Source of the DNA: Rhizobium sp. BK399
GTDB taxonomy: Bacteria; Pseudomonadota; Alphaproteobacteria; Rhizobiales; Rhizobiaceae
DNA: 64,000 nt
Reading direction: 5' to 3'
NCBI RefSeq assembly: GCF_014194695.1
Contig: NZ_JACIAH010000018.1
Location: forward strand, 1-64,000
Shown here one piece after another: positions 15,734-24,487 of this stretch; position 1 is the stretch's first letter; every line of letters starts with the position of its first letter. Position numbers and translations under genes: made by a program. The notes beneath the pieces were generated by a model. That model was given only the letters and a program-made list of their open reading frames with translations, made no database searches and was not told the origin of the DNA.

Positions 15734-18244
15734 ATGACATCGATCGCACGTTCCGCGCTTCCACTTTCCGGCGTTCGGGTGGTTGATTTCGGGCAATATA
15801 TCGCCGGCCCGGCCGTCGCCATGATCCTTGGCGATCTCGGCGCGACCGTCGTGCATGTCGATCCGCCCGGTGGTCCGCTCTGGGACACTCCTGCCAATGC
15901 CATCCTCAACCGCAACAAGCTGATCGTCACCCTCGATCTCAAATCGCAGCAGGGCTTGGATGAGGCGAAAGCGCTGGTGGCCGAGGCCGATATTATCGTC
16001 GAGAATTTCCGCCCTGGCGTGCTTGCCCGACTCGGGATCGATTTTGCCGAATTGCGTAAAGCACGGCCGGAACTGATCACCCTGTCGATTCCCGGCTTCG
16101 CCTCCGACGATGAGCTTCGTCGCGACTGGCGGGCCTTTGAGACGGTGATCGCGGCCTCGTCCGGCGTCTTTACGGATATGGGCCTCAATCGCGTCCTGAT
16201 GGGCATTAACCCGTCTTTCTCGCCACTGCCGCTGTCCTCCGCCTACGGCACCATGCTTGCAGCATCCGCAACGGTGCTGGCGCTTCAGGCGCGGGAGCGC
16301 ACGGGTCATGGCGACCACATCGAAGTGCCGCTGGCAAGCGCGGTGATGGAGGGCCTCTCCTACAATTCCATCCTGATCGACGACTATCCGCTGCGCTACC
16401 AGACCCAGCGCGAGCGGGAGATCGAACGGCGGCGCAGCGAGGGCCTGCCGATGGATATGTCCTATGACGCCCTCCAGGAGTTCCTCGATCCCTTTTATCG
16501 CAGCTATGTGTGCGCCGACGGGCGCATGTTCTACGTCGTCTGCCCCAGCCACAAGAACCATGCGAAGCGCTGCCTGCAAGCCCTCGGCATTTACGACGAA
16601 CTGGTTGCTGAAGGACTGCGCGAGGAGGAAGACACCTATCTGCCGGTGTCGCAATGGTCGTCGGACGTTTCGCTCGGCGTCTATCCGCTTCCGAAATTCT
16701 GGGCAGACAAGATTGCGGCCCGCATGAAGGAGGTTTTCCTGACCAGGACGGCGGCCGAATGGGAGTGCGTCTTCGGGGAAGGGCTGTTTCCGGGTGCGCC
16801 GCAGCGCTGGCTGAAGGAATGGATCGCCGACGATCACGCCAGGGCCGCCGGCCTGATGATCGAGGTTGACGATCCGATCCTGGGCCAAATGACCCAGCCG
16901 GGGCCGATGGCCTGGCTACAGGAGAGCGCCGAAGCCATGCTTGCGCCACGCCCGCGGCGTTGGGGGACGGCCAAGGACGCCTTGGCGATGCTTGCGGAGA
17001 TGGAACGCCCTTCCTTACCGGTTCCGACCGACGCCCCCGGTGGCTGGTTGGATGGCGTCAGGGTGCTTGATCTCTGCAACGTGATCGCCGGCCCGCATTC
17101 GGTCGCCTATCTCGCCCGCTTCGGCGCAGAGGTGGTCAAGATTGACCCGGCCAAGCCGCTCTATGACTGTTGGAACACCGTGATCTTCGGCATGTCGCAC
17201 ATGCGTGGCAAACAGTCCTTGCTGCTGAACATCGGTTCGCCCGATGGCCGCGTCGTCTTCGAGGAGTTGGTGCGCTCCGCCGACGTCGTCGTCTGGAATG
17301 CCACCGACAGGCAGGTCAAGGCGATGGGGCTAGACGCCGAAAGCCTGAAGGTGCTCAACCGCCAAGCGATCTTCTGCCAGCTCGATTGCTTCGGCGGCGT
17401 GCGAACCGGCCCGCGCACCGACTATCTCGGCTATGACGACCTCGTTCAATCGGCGACCGGCATCATGCTGCGTTTCGGCGGATCGATGGAAACGCCGGAG
17501 GAACATGCCCATGTCGGCACCATCGATGTCATGTGCGGCTTCGGTGCGGCGCTCGGCATTGCCGCCGCCCTCTACCAGAAATCCAGAACCGGGATCGTCG
17601 GCCGCCCGCGCACGTCGCTGTCGGCGCTGACCGGCCTCGCGCAGATACCGTTCTGCTACGACTACGCCGGGCGCGGTCCCTTCGACGAGCCGTCCGGACG
17701 CGAAACCAAGGGCTATCATGCCCTGTCGCGGCTGTACGAAACGGCGTCAGGGGATCACCTTCTCTTGTGCGCTTCGGAAGCCGACCTGCCGCGCTTCCGC
17801 AAGGTTGAAGGGTTGGAGGGCATACCGGAAATGGCGGCATCGGATCGCGAGGCCTACCTCTCGCGGGCCTTCATGACTGCATCCGCTGAGACCTGGCAAC
17901 AGCGGCTACAGGAAGCCGATATCGGCGTATCGCTTTGCGAGAATATCGAAACTGTCCGGAGCCGCAGCGCCCGCATTGCCGACGCTACGCCGGGGATCGA
18001 TCGTGGCAGCTATTCCTTCTCGATCTTCCCGAACCATCCGAGTGGCCACACCGTCACCCAGCTCGATCCCTTCGCTATTCGTCCGACGGTCGGCAAGGTC
18101 ACGGCCGTCGCGCCGGCCGAGAAGTACGGGGCGTCCACACGCGCCGTACTGAAATCCCTGAACTACACCGACGCCCAGATCGATCGGCTGATTGCCTCCG
18201 GTGCGATCAGCGAGACCTGGAGCGAGGAATATCTGCCGAGCTAG
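15734..18244 (+). CDS. dddD: DMSP acyl-CoA transferase/lyase DddD, two fused class III CoA-transferase domains
   Basis: 836 residues made of two CaiB/FRC-type CoA-transferase modules in tandem (about 6-420 and 436-830), the architecture and length of DddD. DddD transfers CoA from acetyl-CoA to dimethylsulfoniopropionate and releases dimethyl sulfide and 3-hydroxypropionyl-CoA. The first module opens LPLSGVRVVDFGQYIAGPA and holds GVFTDMGLNRVLMGINPSF; the second opens WLDGVRVLDLCNVIAGPHS. The catalytic Asp is kept only in the second module (Asp598 in VGTIDVMCG); the matching position of the first is Ser168 (PLSSAYG). This asymmetry agrees with the single active Asp near residue 600 reported for DddD. 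A strong ribosome site (GGGGAG) precedes the ATG. It lies in one operon with the GMC oxidoreductase, betaine importer and acuI. Confidence 0.9.
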   Translation: MTSIARSALPLSGVRVVDFGQYIAGPAVAMILGDLGATVVHVDPPGGPLWDTPANAILNRNKLIVTLDLKSQQGLDEAKALVAEADIIVENFRPGVLARLGIDFAELRKARPELITLSIPGFASDDELRRDWRAFETVIAASSGVFTDMGLNRVLMGINPSFSPLPLSSAYGTMLAASATVLALQARERTGHGDHIEVPLASAVMEGLSYNSILIDDYPLRYQTQREREIERRRSEGLPMDMSYDALQEFLDPFYRSYVCADGRMFYVVCPSHKNHAKRCLQALGIYDELVAEGLREEEDTYLPVSQWSSDVSLGVYPLPKFWADKIAARMKEVFLTRTAAEWECVFGEGLFPGAPQRWLKEWIADDHARAAGLMIEVDDPILGQMTQPGPMAWLQESAEAMLAPRPRRWGTAKDALAMLAEMERPSLPVPTDAPGGWLDGVRVLDLCNVIAGPHSVAYLARFGAEVVKIDPAKPLYDCWNTVIFGMSHMRGKQSLLLNIGSPDGRVVFEELVRSADVVVWNATDRQVKAMGLDAESLKVLNRQAIFCQLDCFGGVRTGPRTDYLGYDDLVQSATGIMLRFGGSMETPEEHAHVGTIDVMCGFGAALGIAAALYQKSRTGIVGRPRTSLSALTGLAQIPFCYDYAGRGPFDEPSGRETKGYHALSRLYETASGDHLLLCASEADLPRFRKVEGLEGIPEMAASDREAYLSRAFMTASAETWQQRLQEADIGVSLCENIETVRSRSARIADATPGIDRGSYSFSIFPNHPSGHTVTQLDPFAIRPTVGKVTAVAPAEKYGASTRAVLKSLNYTDAQIDRLIASGAISETWSEEYLPS

Positions 18245-18292
18245 CAGAAAACGGCGGCTTCGGGTTCTGAGGAGGATACCGAAGCTGCTCGC

Positions 18293-18326
18293 GGCCCGCC
18301 AAGATATCCGATGGCGTTGGCGGGCC
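18293..18326 (+). promoter_or_regulatory. Stem-loop between dddD and the importer genes
   Basis: GGCCCGCCAA and TTGGCGGGCC form a perfect 10-base stem with a 14-base loop, without a following T run. It may be a partial terminator or an mRNA-processing hairpin that sets a different level for the abundant binding protein encoded next. Confidence 0.6.
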
Positions 18327-18361
18327 TGCAATTTCAACATCGCACATAGGGAGGAAGTGCC

Positions 18362-19363
18362 ATGAAAGAACTCTTTGCCTCGACATGCCTTGCAGCGGCG
18401 ATGCTGACCTTTGGCAATTCGGCGCAGGCTGCGGATTGCGGCGACGTCACCATCGCCAGCATGAACTGGCAGAGCGCGGAAGTGCTCGCCAGTCTGGACA
18501 GGTTCATCCTGACCGAGGGCTACGGTTGTAATGCCGAAATCATACAGGGCGATACGGTCCCGACGATCACGTCGATGACCGAGAAGGGCCAGCCCGACAT
18601 CGCGCCCGAAGGATGGGTCGATCTTCTTCCCGATGTCGTCAACGCTGGCGTTGCAAACGGAAAGCTCGTCGTTGCATCGACCGTCCTGACCGACGGCGCG
18701 GTGCAGGGCTGGTGGATGCCGAAATACCTTGCTGACGCGCATCCGGATATCAAGACGATCGATGATGTCCTCAAGCATCCGGAGCTGTTCCCGGATCCCG
18801 AAGACAAATCGAAGGGTGCCATTCACAATGGCCCGCAGGGCTGGGGCGGCACGGTCGTGACCGCGCAGCTCTACAAGGCCTATGGCGGGGAAGCTGCAAA
18901 CTTCACGCTCGTCGACACGGGTTCGGCTGCCGGCCTCGATGGCTCGATTGCCAAGGCTTACGAGCGCAAGGAAGGCTGGGTCGGCTACTACTGGGCCCCG
19001 ACCGCGCTTCTCGGCAAGTACGACATGGTCAAGCTCGATTATGGCGTGCCGCACGAAGCGGCCGAGTGGAAGCGCTGCAACACCGTCGCGGATTGCCCCG
19101 ACCCGAAAAAGAATGAGTGGCCGAGGGACACCGTCCAGACGCTCGTGACCAAGCCGTTCTCCGAGCGCGCCGGCGAGGACGTCATGGGCTATCTCCACAA
19201 GCGCGCCTGGTCGAACGAAACCGTCAACAAGCTGATGGCCTGGATGACCGACAACCAGGCAAGCGGCGACGACGGCGCAAAACACTTCCTCGAAGAGAAC
19301 GAGGCCATGTGGAAGGAATGGGTATCGCCTGAGGCAGCCGAGAAGATCAAAGCGGCGCTTTGA
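18362..19363 (+). CDS. Periplasmic betaine-type substrate-binding protein
   Basis: 333 residues with a clear signal peptide (MKELFASTCLAAAMLTFGNS, cleavage at AQA-ADCG) and the OpuAC/ProX fold for quaternary ammonium compounds: VTIASMNWQSAEVLASLDRF, DIAPEGWVDLLPDVV, GWGGTVVTAQLYKAYG, EGWVGYYWAPTALLGKYDMV. Several Trp and Tyr residues in these segments are suited to a cation-pi box that holds glycine betaine or the sulfonium analogue DMSP. It has an excellent ribosome site (GGGAGG). Directly after dddD and before the matching permease and ATPase, it is most likely a DMSP or DMSP/betaine binding protein. Confidence 0.88.
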   Translation: MKELFASTCLAAAMLTFGNSAQAADCGDVTIASMNWQSAEVLASLDRFILTEGYGCNAEIIQGDTVPTITSMTEKGQPDIAPEGWVDLLPDVVNAGVANGKLVVASTVLTDGAVQGWWMPKYLADAHPDIKTIDDVLKHPELFPDPEDKSKGAIHNGPQGWGGTVVTAQLYKAYGGEAANFTLVDTGSAAGLDGSIAKAYERKEGWVGYYWAPTALLGKYDMVKLDYGVPHEAAEWKRCNTVADCPDPKKNEWPRDTVQTLVTKPFSERAGEDVMGYLHKRAWSNETVNKLMAWMTDNQASGDDGAKHFLEENEAMWKEWVSPEAAEKIKAAL

Positions 19364-19424
19364 ACTCGTTCAAGACGCTGCAGCGCGTCCAGAATGCGCT
19401 AGCTGTTATCGAGGAGGATAGATT

Positions 19425-20312
19425 TTGGATTGGCTGTTTAGCTTTCCGCACATGGATGACGCGTCTCTGCGTGATCTCAAGAAGGCAATCGACGAAGGCT
19501 TCCGCGGGTTCACGCGGGCCTATGGCGATGGTCTTGAAGCAGTTTTCGAGCCGCTGCAGCACTTTTTGATCTGGTCCGAGCGCTTCATGACGAAGACGCC
19601 CTGGCCGATCATCCTGGTATTGATCGCCGCCGTCGCGTGGTTCGCCAGCCGCAATTGGAAGATCGTCGCGGGAACGGTCGTGACACTGCTGCTCATCGGT
19701 TATTTCGACATGTGGGACGACACGATGAAGACGGTCTCGATGATCTTCGTCTGTACGGTGCTCTCGATCGTCGTCGGTATTCCCAGCGGTATCGCCATGT
19801 CGCGCTCCGACCGGGTGCAGAACGTGATCAACCCGATCCTAGACGTCATGCAGACCATGCCGAGCTTCGTCTATCTTATCCCGGTCGTCATGCTGCTCGG
19901 CATTGGCAAGGTGCCCGGCCTCATCGCCGTGGTCATCTACGCCATCCCGCCGATGATCCGCCTCACCAATCTCGGCATCCGCCTCGTCGACAAGGATGTG
20001 CTGGAGGCGGCCGATGCCTTCGGTTCGTCGAGCTGGCAGAAGCTGAAGAACGTGCAGATGCCGCTGGCGCTGCCCACCATCATGGCCGGCATCAACCAGA
20101 CGATCATGATGGCGCTCGCCATGGTGGTCATCGCCTCGATGATCGGCGTGCAGGGCTTGGGCCAGCCGGTTCTGAAGGCGATCTCCAACCAGTATTTCAC
20201 GCTCGGCATCTTCAACGGCCTTGCCATCGTCGGCATCGCGATCATCTTCGACCGCGTCAGCCAGGCCTTCGGCGTGCGCCTTCAAAAGCACCGGGAGGTG
20301 GTCCATGGGTAA
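19425..20312 (+). CDS. Betaine-type ABC importer permease (ProW/OpuAB family)
   Basis: 295 residues. After an amphipathic N-terminal stretch there are about six membrane segments, and the inner-membrane-component signature around ALPTIMAGINQTIMMALAMV and IGVQGLGQPV, typical of ProW. The start is an unusual TTG at 19425, supported by GAGGAGG 7 bases upstream; no ATG gives a complete protein. It overlaps the ATPase gene by 8 bases, which implies translational coupling. It would form the channel for DMSP or betaine uptake. Confidence 0.88.
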   Translation: MDWLFSFPHMDDASLRDLKKAIDEGFRGFTRAYGDGLEAVFEPLQHFLIWSERFMTKTPWPIILVLIAAVAWFASRNWKIVAGTVVTLLLIGYFDMWDDTMKTVSMIFVCTVLSIVVGIPSGIAMSRSDRVQNVINPILDVMQTMPSFVYLIPVVMLLGIGKVPGLIAVVIYAIPPMIRLTNLGIRLVDKDVLEAADAFGSSSWQKLKNVQMPLALPTIMAGINQTIMMALAMVVIASMIGVQGLGQPVLKAISNQYFTLGIFNGLAIVGIAIIFDRVSQAFGVRLQKHREVVHG

Positions 20313-21384
20313 CAAGAAAATTGGCGGCTTCAGCATCGAAATCAAAAAGCTCTACAAAATCTTCGGTCCAAATGGCGCCGACTGCGTAAAACTCGTTGAG
20401 CAGGGTGTTACGAAGGCGGAACTGAACGAAAAACATGGTCATGTTCTTGGCCTGAGAGACATCAACATCTCCATGCCTGCGGGTGGCATTCAGGTGATCA
20501 TGGGCCTTTCCGGATCGGGAAAGTCCACGCTTATTCGCCACATCAATCGCCTTATCGATCCGACGTCTGGTGAAGTTGTCATCGGTGAAGAGGATGTGGT
20601 CAAGATGGACGATGCGCAATTGCGTGAGTTCCGTCGGCATCAGACGGCAATGGTGTTCCAGAAGTTTGCGCTTCTCCCGCACCGCACCGTCCTCGAAAAC
20701 ACCCTCTATGGCCTGGAGATACAAGGGGCGCCACGGAACCGGCAGGTCGACTGCGCCATGCGATGGATCGAGCGGGTCGGGCTGAAAGGTTTTGAGAGCA
20801 AATATCCCAATCAGTTGTCCGGCGGCATGCAACAGCGCGTCGGTCTTGCCCGTGCGCTGGCGAACGATGCGCCGATCCTGCTGATGGACGAAGCGTTTTC
20901 CGCACTGGACCCGCTCATTCGCGTCGATATGCAGACCGTGCTCCTCGACCTGCAGAAGGAGATCAAGAAGACGATTGTCTTCATCACCCATGATCTGGAC
21001 GAGGCGCTGAGGCTCGGGGACCGCATTGCGATCTTGCGGGATGGGGAAGTCGTGCAGCAGGGCACGCCGCAGGATATCGTGATGAACCCGGCCGACGACT
21101 ACATCGCCAGCTTCGTCCGGGAAGTGAACCGCGCGCGGGTCATCAAAGTTGAGACTGTCGCCACCGCGCCGAACGGCTCGTCCGGCGAGCTGAAGATTTC
21201 GGTGCCGGCCGGCGCGACGCTGGAGGAAGCGGCAAGAGCAATGACGCTGGCCGGGACAAGCGAGATCGCCGTCGTCGATGGCGACGGTCAGGTCACAGGT
21301 GTGCTGACGCTTCCCCAGGCGGTTCATGCCATGGTCAATGCGCAAGTCGTCTACTCGACATCCGACGCCAAGAAAGTTGCGTAG
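20305..21384 (+). CDS. Betaine-type ABC importer ATPase (ProV/OpuAA family)
   Basis: 359 residues. Walker A GLSGSGKST, the Q loop MVFQKFALLPHRTVLENTLYG, signature LSGGMQQRVGLARAL, Walker B ILLMDEAFSALDP and the H-loop FITHDLDEAL are all intact. The N-terminus IEIKKLYKIFGPNGADCVKL with the HVLGLRDINISMPAGG segment is typical of ProV, and a C-terminal CBS-like regulatory tail follows (about 285-350). The ATG at 20305 overlaps the permease end and has GGGAGG upstream; longer frames in the same phase start inside the permease. It energises the DMSP/betaine importer. Confidence 0.9.
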   Translation: MGNKKIGGFSIEIKKLYKIFGPNGADCVKLVEQGVTKAELNEKHGHVLGLRDINISMPAGGIQVIMGLSGSGKSTLIRHINRLIDPTSGEVVIGEEDVVKMDDAQLREFRRHQTAMVFQKFALLPHRTVLENTLYGLEIQGAPRNRQVDCAMRWIERVGLKGFESKYPNQLSGGMQQRVGLARALANDAPILLMDEAFSALDPLIRVDMQTVLLDLQKEIKKTIVFITHDLDEALRLGDRIAILRDGEVVQQGTPQDIVMNPADDYIASFVREVNRARVIKVETVATAPNGSSGELKISVPAGATLEEAARAMTLAGTSEIAVVDGDGQVTGVLTLPQAVHAMVNAQVVYSTSDAKKVA

Positions 21385-21415
21385 GAAAAAAGAAATCCAG
21401 AAATGGGAGCCTCAG

Positions 21416-22408
21416 ATGTTTGACGCCGTCTTGATCAGAAAGTCCGACAGCGGGCAGGAAGCCGGTGTTTCCAAGGTCGAGACCGCGCAACTGCCACAAG
21501 GCGACGTGTTGGTGGACGTCGCGTGGTCGACCCTGAACTACAAGGATGCCTTAGCGATCACCGGCGCCTCGCCGGTCGTTCGCAGCTTCCCTATGGTGCC
21601 GGGGATCGATTTTGCGGGTGTCGTGGCTGAAAATTCCCATTCCGACTTTAAGCCGGGCGATCGGGTCGTGCTGAACGGCTGGGGCGTTGGAGAGCGGCAT
21701 TGGGGTGGGCTGGCGGTCAGGGCGCGCGTAAGGGGAGATTGGCTCGTGCCTTTGCCAGAAGGGGTCAGTCTGCGGAACGCCATGGCGATAGGGACGGCCG
21801 GCTACACCGCGATGTTGTGCGTTATGGCGCTCGAGCGCAACGGTGTGCTGCCGGACAGCGGAGAGGTGGTGGTAACCGGCGCGGCCGGTGGTGTCGGCAG
21901 TATTGCAACCATGCTTCTGGCCTCACGCGGCTATAGCGTTGCTGCCGTTACAGGGCGGATGACCGAAGCGGATTATCTCACCGGCCTCGGTGCCACCTCT
22001 ATCATTGACCGGGCTGAGTTCACACAGGTCGGCCGGCCCTTGGCCAAGGAGCGTTGGGCAGGAGCCATCGACGTGGCAGGCGGAGTGGTGCTGGCCAATG
22101 TACTGGCTTCGATGCGCTATCGCGGTGTCGTCGCCGCATGCGGACTAGCTGGTGGGATGGAACTCCCCACGACCGTCGCGCCCTTCATCTTGCGCGCTGT
22201 GACGTTGGTCGGGATCGACAGCGTTTTGTGTCCCAAACCCCAGAGACTGGCCGCCTGGCAACGACTGGCGCAGGAACTCGATATGGCGAAACTCGATGGA
22301 ATGACAACGGAGGTCCACCTCTCTGACATTGTGTCAATGGCACCTAAATTCCTTGATGGTCAGGTGCGGGGCCGCATACTTGTGCCAATCAACCTGCAGG
22401 TTGGTTGA
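21416..22408 (+). CDS. acuI: Acryloyl-CoA reductase AcuI / YhdH-family quinone-oxidoreductase-like protein
   Basis: 330 residues of the YhdH/AcuI family of medium-chain reductases. Signatures include WSTLNYKDALAITGASPVVR, FPMVPGIDFAGVV, GWGVGERHWGGLA and the NADPH loop VVTGAAGGVGSIA. AcuI reduces acryloyl-CoA to propionyl-CoA with NADPH, which both detoxifies acrylate-derived CoA ester and carries DMSP or 3-hydroxypropionate carbon into central metabolism. It follows the importer by 31 bases, with GGGAG ahead of the ATG at 21416. With dddD upstream, the reductive route 3-hydroxypropionyl-CoA to propionyl-CoA is plausible. No methylmalonate-semialdehyde dehydrogenase (dddC) is in the window. 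Confidence 0.87.
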   Translation: MFDAVLIRKSDSGQEAGVSKVETAQLPQGDVLVDVAWSTLNYKDALAITGASPVVRSFPMVPGIDFAGVVAENSHSDFKPGDRVVLNGWGVGERHWGGLAVRARVRGDWLVPLPEGVSLRNAMAIGTAGYTAMLCVMALERNGVLPDSGEVVVTGAAGGVGSIATMLLASRGYSVAAVTGRMTEADYLTGLGATSIIDRAEFTQVGRPLAKERWAGAIDVAGGVVLANVLASMRYRGVVAACGLAGGMELPTTVAPFILRAVTLVGIDSVLCPKPQRLAAWQRLAQELDMAKLDGMTTEVHLSDIVSMAPKFLDGQVRGRILVPINLQVG

Positions 22409-23072
22409 TGTAGCCTTAGATTTTACTGTCGGCTAGGAAGCCTGGCGCAGGCAATAGCAGCGCGCATCTCCGCGCGGCGTCCTTGCGAGCAAAGGCAGCA
22501 TCCAACTTCCGGAGGCGAAGGCGCTTGCATAGAGCCGCAGTTGTTGTGACCATATGGTGCCGATGCGACGGCAGTCGGACGACCGGGTCGCCTGCGCGCC
22601 AAGCGCGGATGGTGCTTATTCGGTTCGCGCCAAAGGAGGCAATCCTCGCGCCGCCTTGCTGGTAGGCTGCGGACTGAACAATCAAGAAGAGAATGTCCAT
22701 TATTTGGGCAACTTCTCCCCGGTCGATGGCTGGAGAGACTATGCGTCCTATGTTCGACTATCCACGAAGCATAGCCCTAATACGTGGAGAATCGTTATGG
22801 TTGAACCAGCGTTTTCGCAACCGGAGACCGATGCTCCCCCCGACAATGGACTTGAGGCTTTGATCCAGCTCCTCTTCGAGGGCGAACGAACTTGATTGCG
22901 GGATTGCGGCACCGTGGATGGGCGCCGCACCCGATACAGAGATCACGGTAAATCGCCGAATTTGGAGAAATAAAGCATGGCCCGGCTTGTCTGGCACAGC
23001 TTCCCCTCTCGCTCCGTGAAAAATTGACCGTTGTCATGGCCGCGATGTGCTCTTCGTCCAGAATGAGGCATC
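22409..23072. other. 664-base stretch without a recognisable gene
   Basis: Several short frames overlap here, none with family resemblance. One frame at 22554-22895 ends in an acidic 33-residue tail starting MVEPAFSQPETDAPPDNGL, which could be a tiny gene (start 22797), but nothing supports it beyond an open frame. The stretch separates the DMSP operon from the LLM oxidoreductase gene. Confidence 0.4.
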
Positions 23073-24077
23073 ATGCTAAAAGCCAAAAAAGATGCGTCCA
23101 TCAGCGATTCCGCCGGCTTCCGGGGCATGTTCTCGCTTGGCCGGCTATCGCTCGGAGTGTTCTTCCCTATCGAGGCTTTCGAGAGGGACGAGCCCAGCAT
23201 CCGCGATCAACCGCGTCTTGCCCGGCGCGCCGAGGAACTCGGCTTTGCCGGCCTTTGGACACGAGACGTGCCTCTGAGAGATCCGAATTTCGGAGATCTG
23301 GGACAGATCCACGATCCGTGGGTGTGGCTGGGCTGGATCGCTGCGCATACCTCGACGATCGCGCTTGCGACCGGATCGATCATTCTCCCCTTGCGCCACC
23401 CGCTCCATACTGCAAAGGCGTCCGCATCGGTCGATCAACTGACGGGCGGGCGATTCGTCCTCGGCGTCGCATCCGGCGATCGCCCCGTTGAGTTTCCGGC
23501 ATTCGGTGTCGACTGGCACCAGCGCGACGTCCTCTTTCGCGAGAACCTGTCGACGATCCGCAGGGTGCTCATGGAGGAATTTCCAAGCGTCCAGTCGAGC
23601 TATGGCGCCTTGATGGGAACGGCGGACCTCGTGCCCAAACCCGTCTCTCGCCTGCCGATCCTGATCACCGGTTCGAGCCGCCAGAGTTTTGAGTGGATCG
23701 CCGAGCATGCGGACGGCTGGATCACCTATCCACGCGACCTCGCACGGCAGGCGGAGCTGGTCGCGAAATGGCGCGCAGCGGTGGAGGTCATGTCGCCTGG
23801 TGTGTTCAAGCCCTTCGTGCAGTCGCTCTATGTCGACCTGGCCGACGAGCCGGCCGAGCCGCCTCGGCCAATTCATCTCGGATTCCGAGCCGGCCGCAAC
23901 TTCCTGCTCGACTTCCTGAACGAACTCGCCAGCGCTGGCGTCAATCACGTCATCCTCAACCTCAAATATGGTCGGCGCGATGCGGGCGAGGTGCTGGAGG
24001 AGATCGGCCGGGAGGTCCTCCCGCACCTGGGCAAAGGTGTGGGGACGCCCCCTCTCGAGGCGGCTACTGCAAACTAG
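23073..24077 (+). CDS. LLM-class (luciferase-like) flavin oxidoreductase, BA3436-like subfamily
   Basis: 334 residues with the bacterial-luciferase TIM barrel: LSLGVFFPIEAFERDEPSI at the N-terminus, ARRAEELGFAGLWTRDVPL, ALATGSIILPLRHPLHTAKA, and GGRFVLGVASGDRPVEFPAF. The DVPLRDPNFGDLGQIHDPWV region is what I associate with the luciferase-type oxidoreductase subfamily first named after BA3436; its substrate is unknown. LLM enzymes use reduced FMN or F420, often to oxidise sulfur or amine compounds. Its position 665 bases after the DMSP operon raises, but does not prove, a role in dimethyl sulfide or related oxidation. GAGG precedes the ATG. Confidence 0.82.
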   Translation: MLKAKKDASISDSAGFRGMFSLGRLSLGVFFPIEAFERDEPSIRDQPRLARRAEELGFAGLWTRDVPLRDPNFGDLGQIHDPWVWLGWIAAHTSTIALATGSIILPLRHPLHTAKASASVDQLTGGRFVLGVASGDRPVEFPAFGVDWHQRDVLFRENLSTIRRVLMEEFPSVQSSYGALMGTADLVPKPVSRLPILITGSSRQSFEWIAEHADGWITYPRDLARQAELVAKWRAAVEVMSPGVFKPFVQSLYVDLADEPAEPPRPIHLGFRAGRNFLLDFLNELASAGVNHVILNLKYGRRDAGEVLEEIGREVLPHLGKGVGTPPLEAATAN

Positions 24078-24187
24078 GTCGTGTACTCACAAGACCCAGC
24101 CTAACGTCCGCGTCAATCCAGGAGCGACTGAATCGCTCTAACGCCCGAAATGACGCGATGGGCCAACAACTGACATCGGAAGCTCAC

Positions 24188-24485
24188 CTACTTTAGTGCA
24201 GCTTCGATGGCGTTAACCAAGTCGTTTTCCGTGAAGGGTTTCAAGATTATTCGCCAGTCCTTCAGTTCCTTCAGGGGGCCTCGATCGCTATAGCCGGGAG
24301 GATGACTGGCAAAGTTGGCCGCATCGCGCGTATCGCTTTCGCAAGCTCACCGCCGCTCATTTCCGGCATCGCGAAGTCCGCGAGAACGACATCTATTTCT
24401 TGATCCCTTGCGAGCAGCCGGAGCGCTTCATTGGCGCTCTCCGCTGACGCCGTTGCATATCCGAGAGCCTCGAGCAGGAGTTGAT
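24188..24485 (-). pseudogene. Remnant of a response-regulator receiver domain, frameshifted
   Basis: Read leftwards, the sequence gives QLLLEALGYATASAESANEA, then DVVLADFAMPEMSGGELAKA with the phospho-acceptor Asp, then, after a frameshift near 24300, LKDWRIILKPFTENDLVNAI and EAALK before a stop. This is the C-terminal two thirds of a CheY-like receiver, as found at the end of hybrid sensor kinases. The frameshift falls exactly where the conserved ATGY should follow LPVIL, so a few bases were lost. The N-terminal part is missing where the IS630 remnant begins. It is not functional. Confidence 0.75.
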
Positions 24486-24487
24486 TG

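Noticed and set aside
15224..16888. 554-codon minus-strand frame across the GMC and dddD genes
   Set aside because: It spans two real genes on the other strand; composition (His/Arg/Gly-rich) is typical of antisense frames.
17906..19285. 459-codon minus-strand frame across the end of dddD and the binding-protein gene
   Set aside because: It crosses an intergenic hairpin and two genes with clear function on the plus strand.
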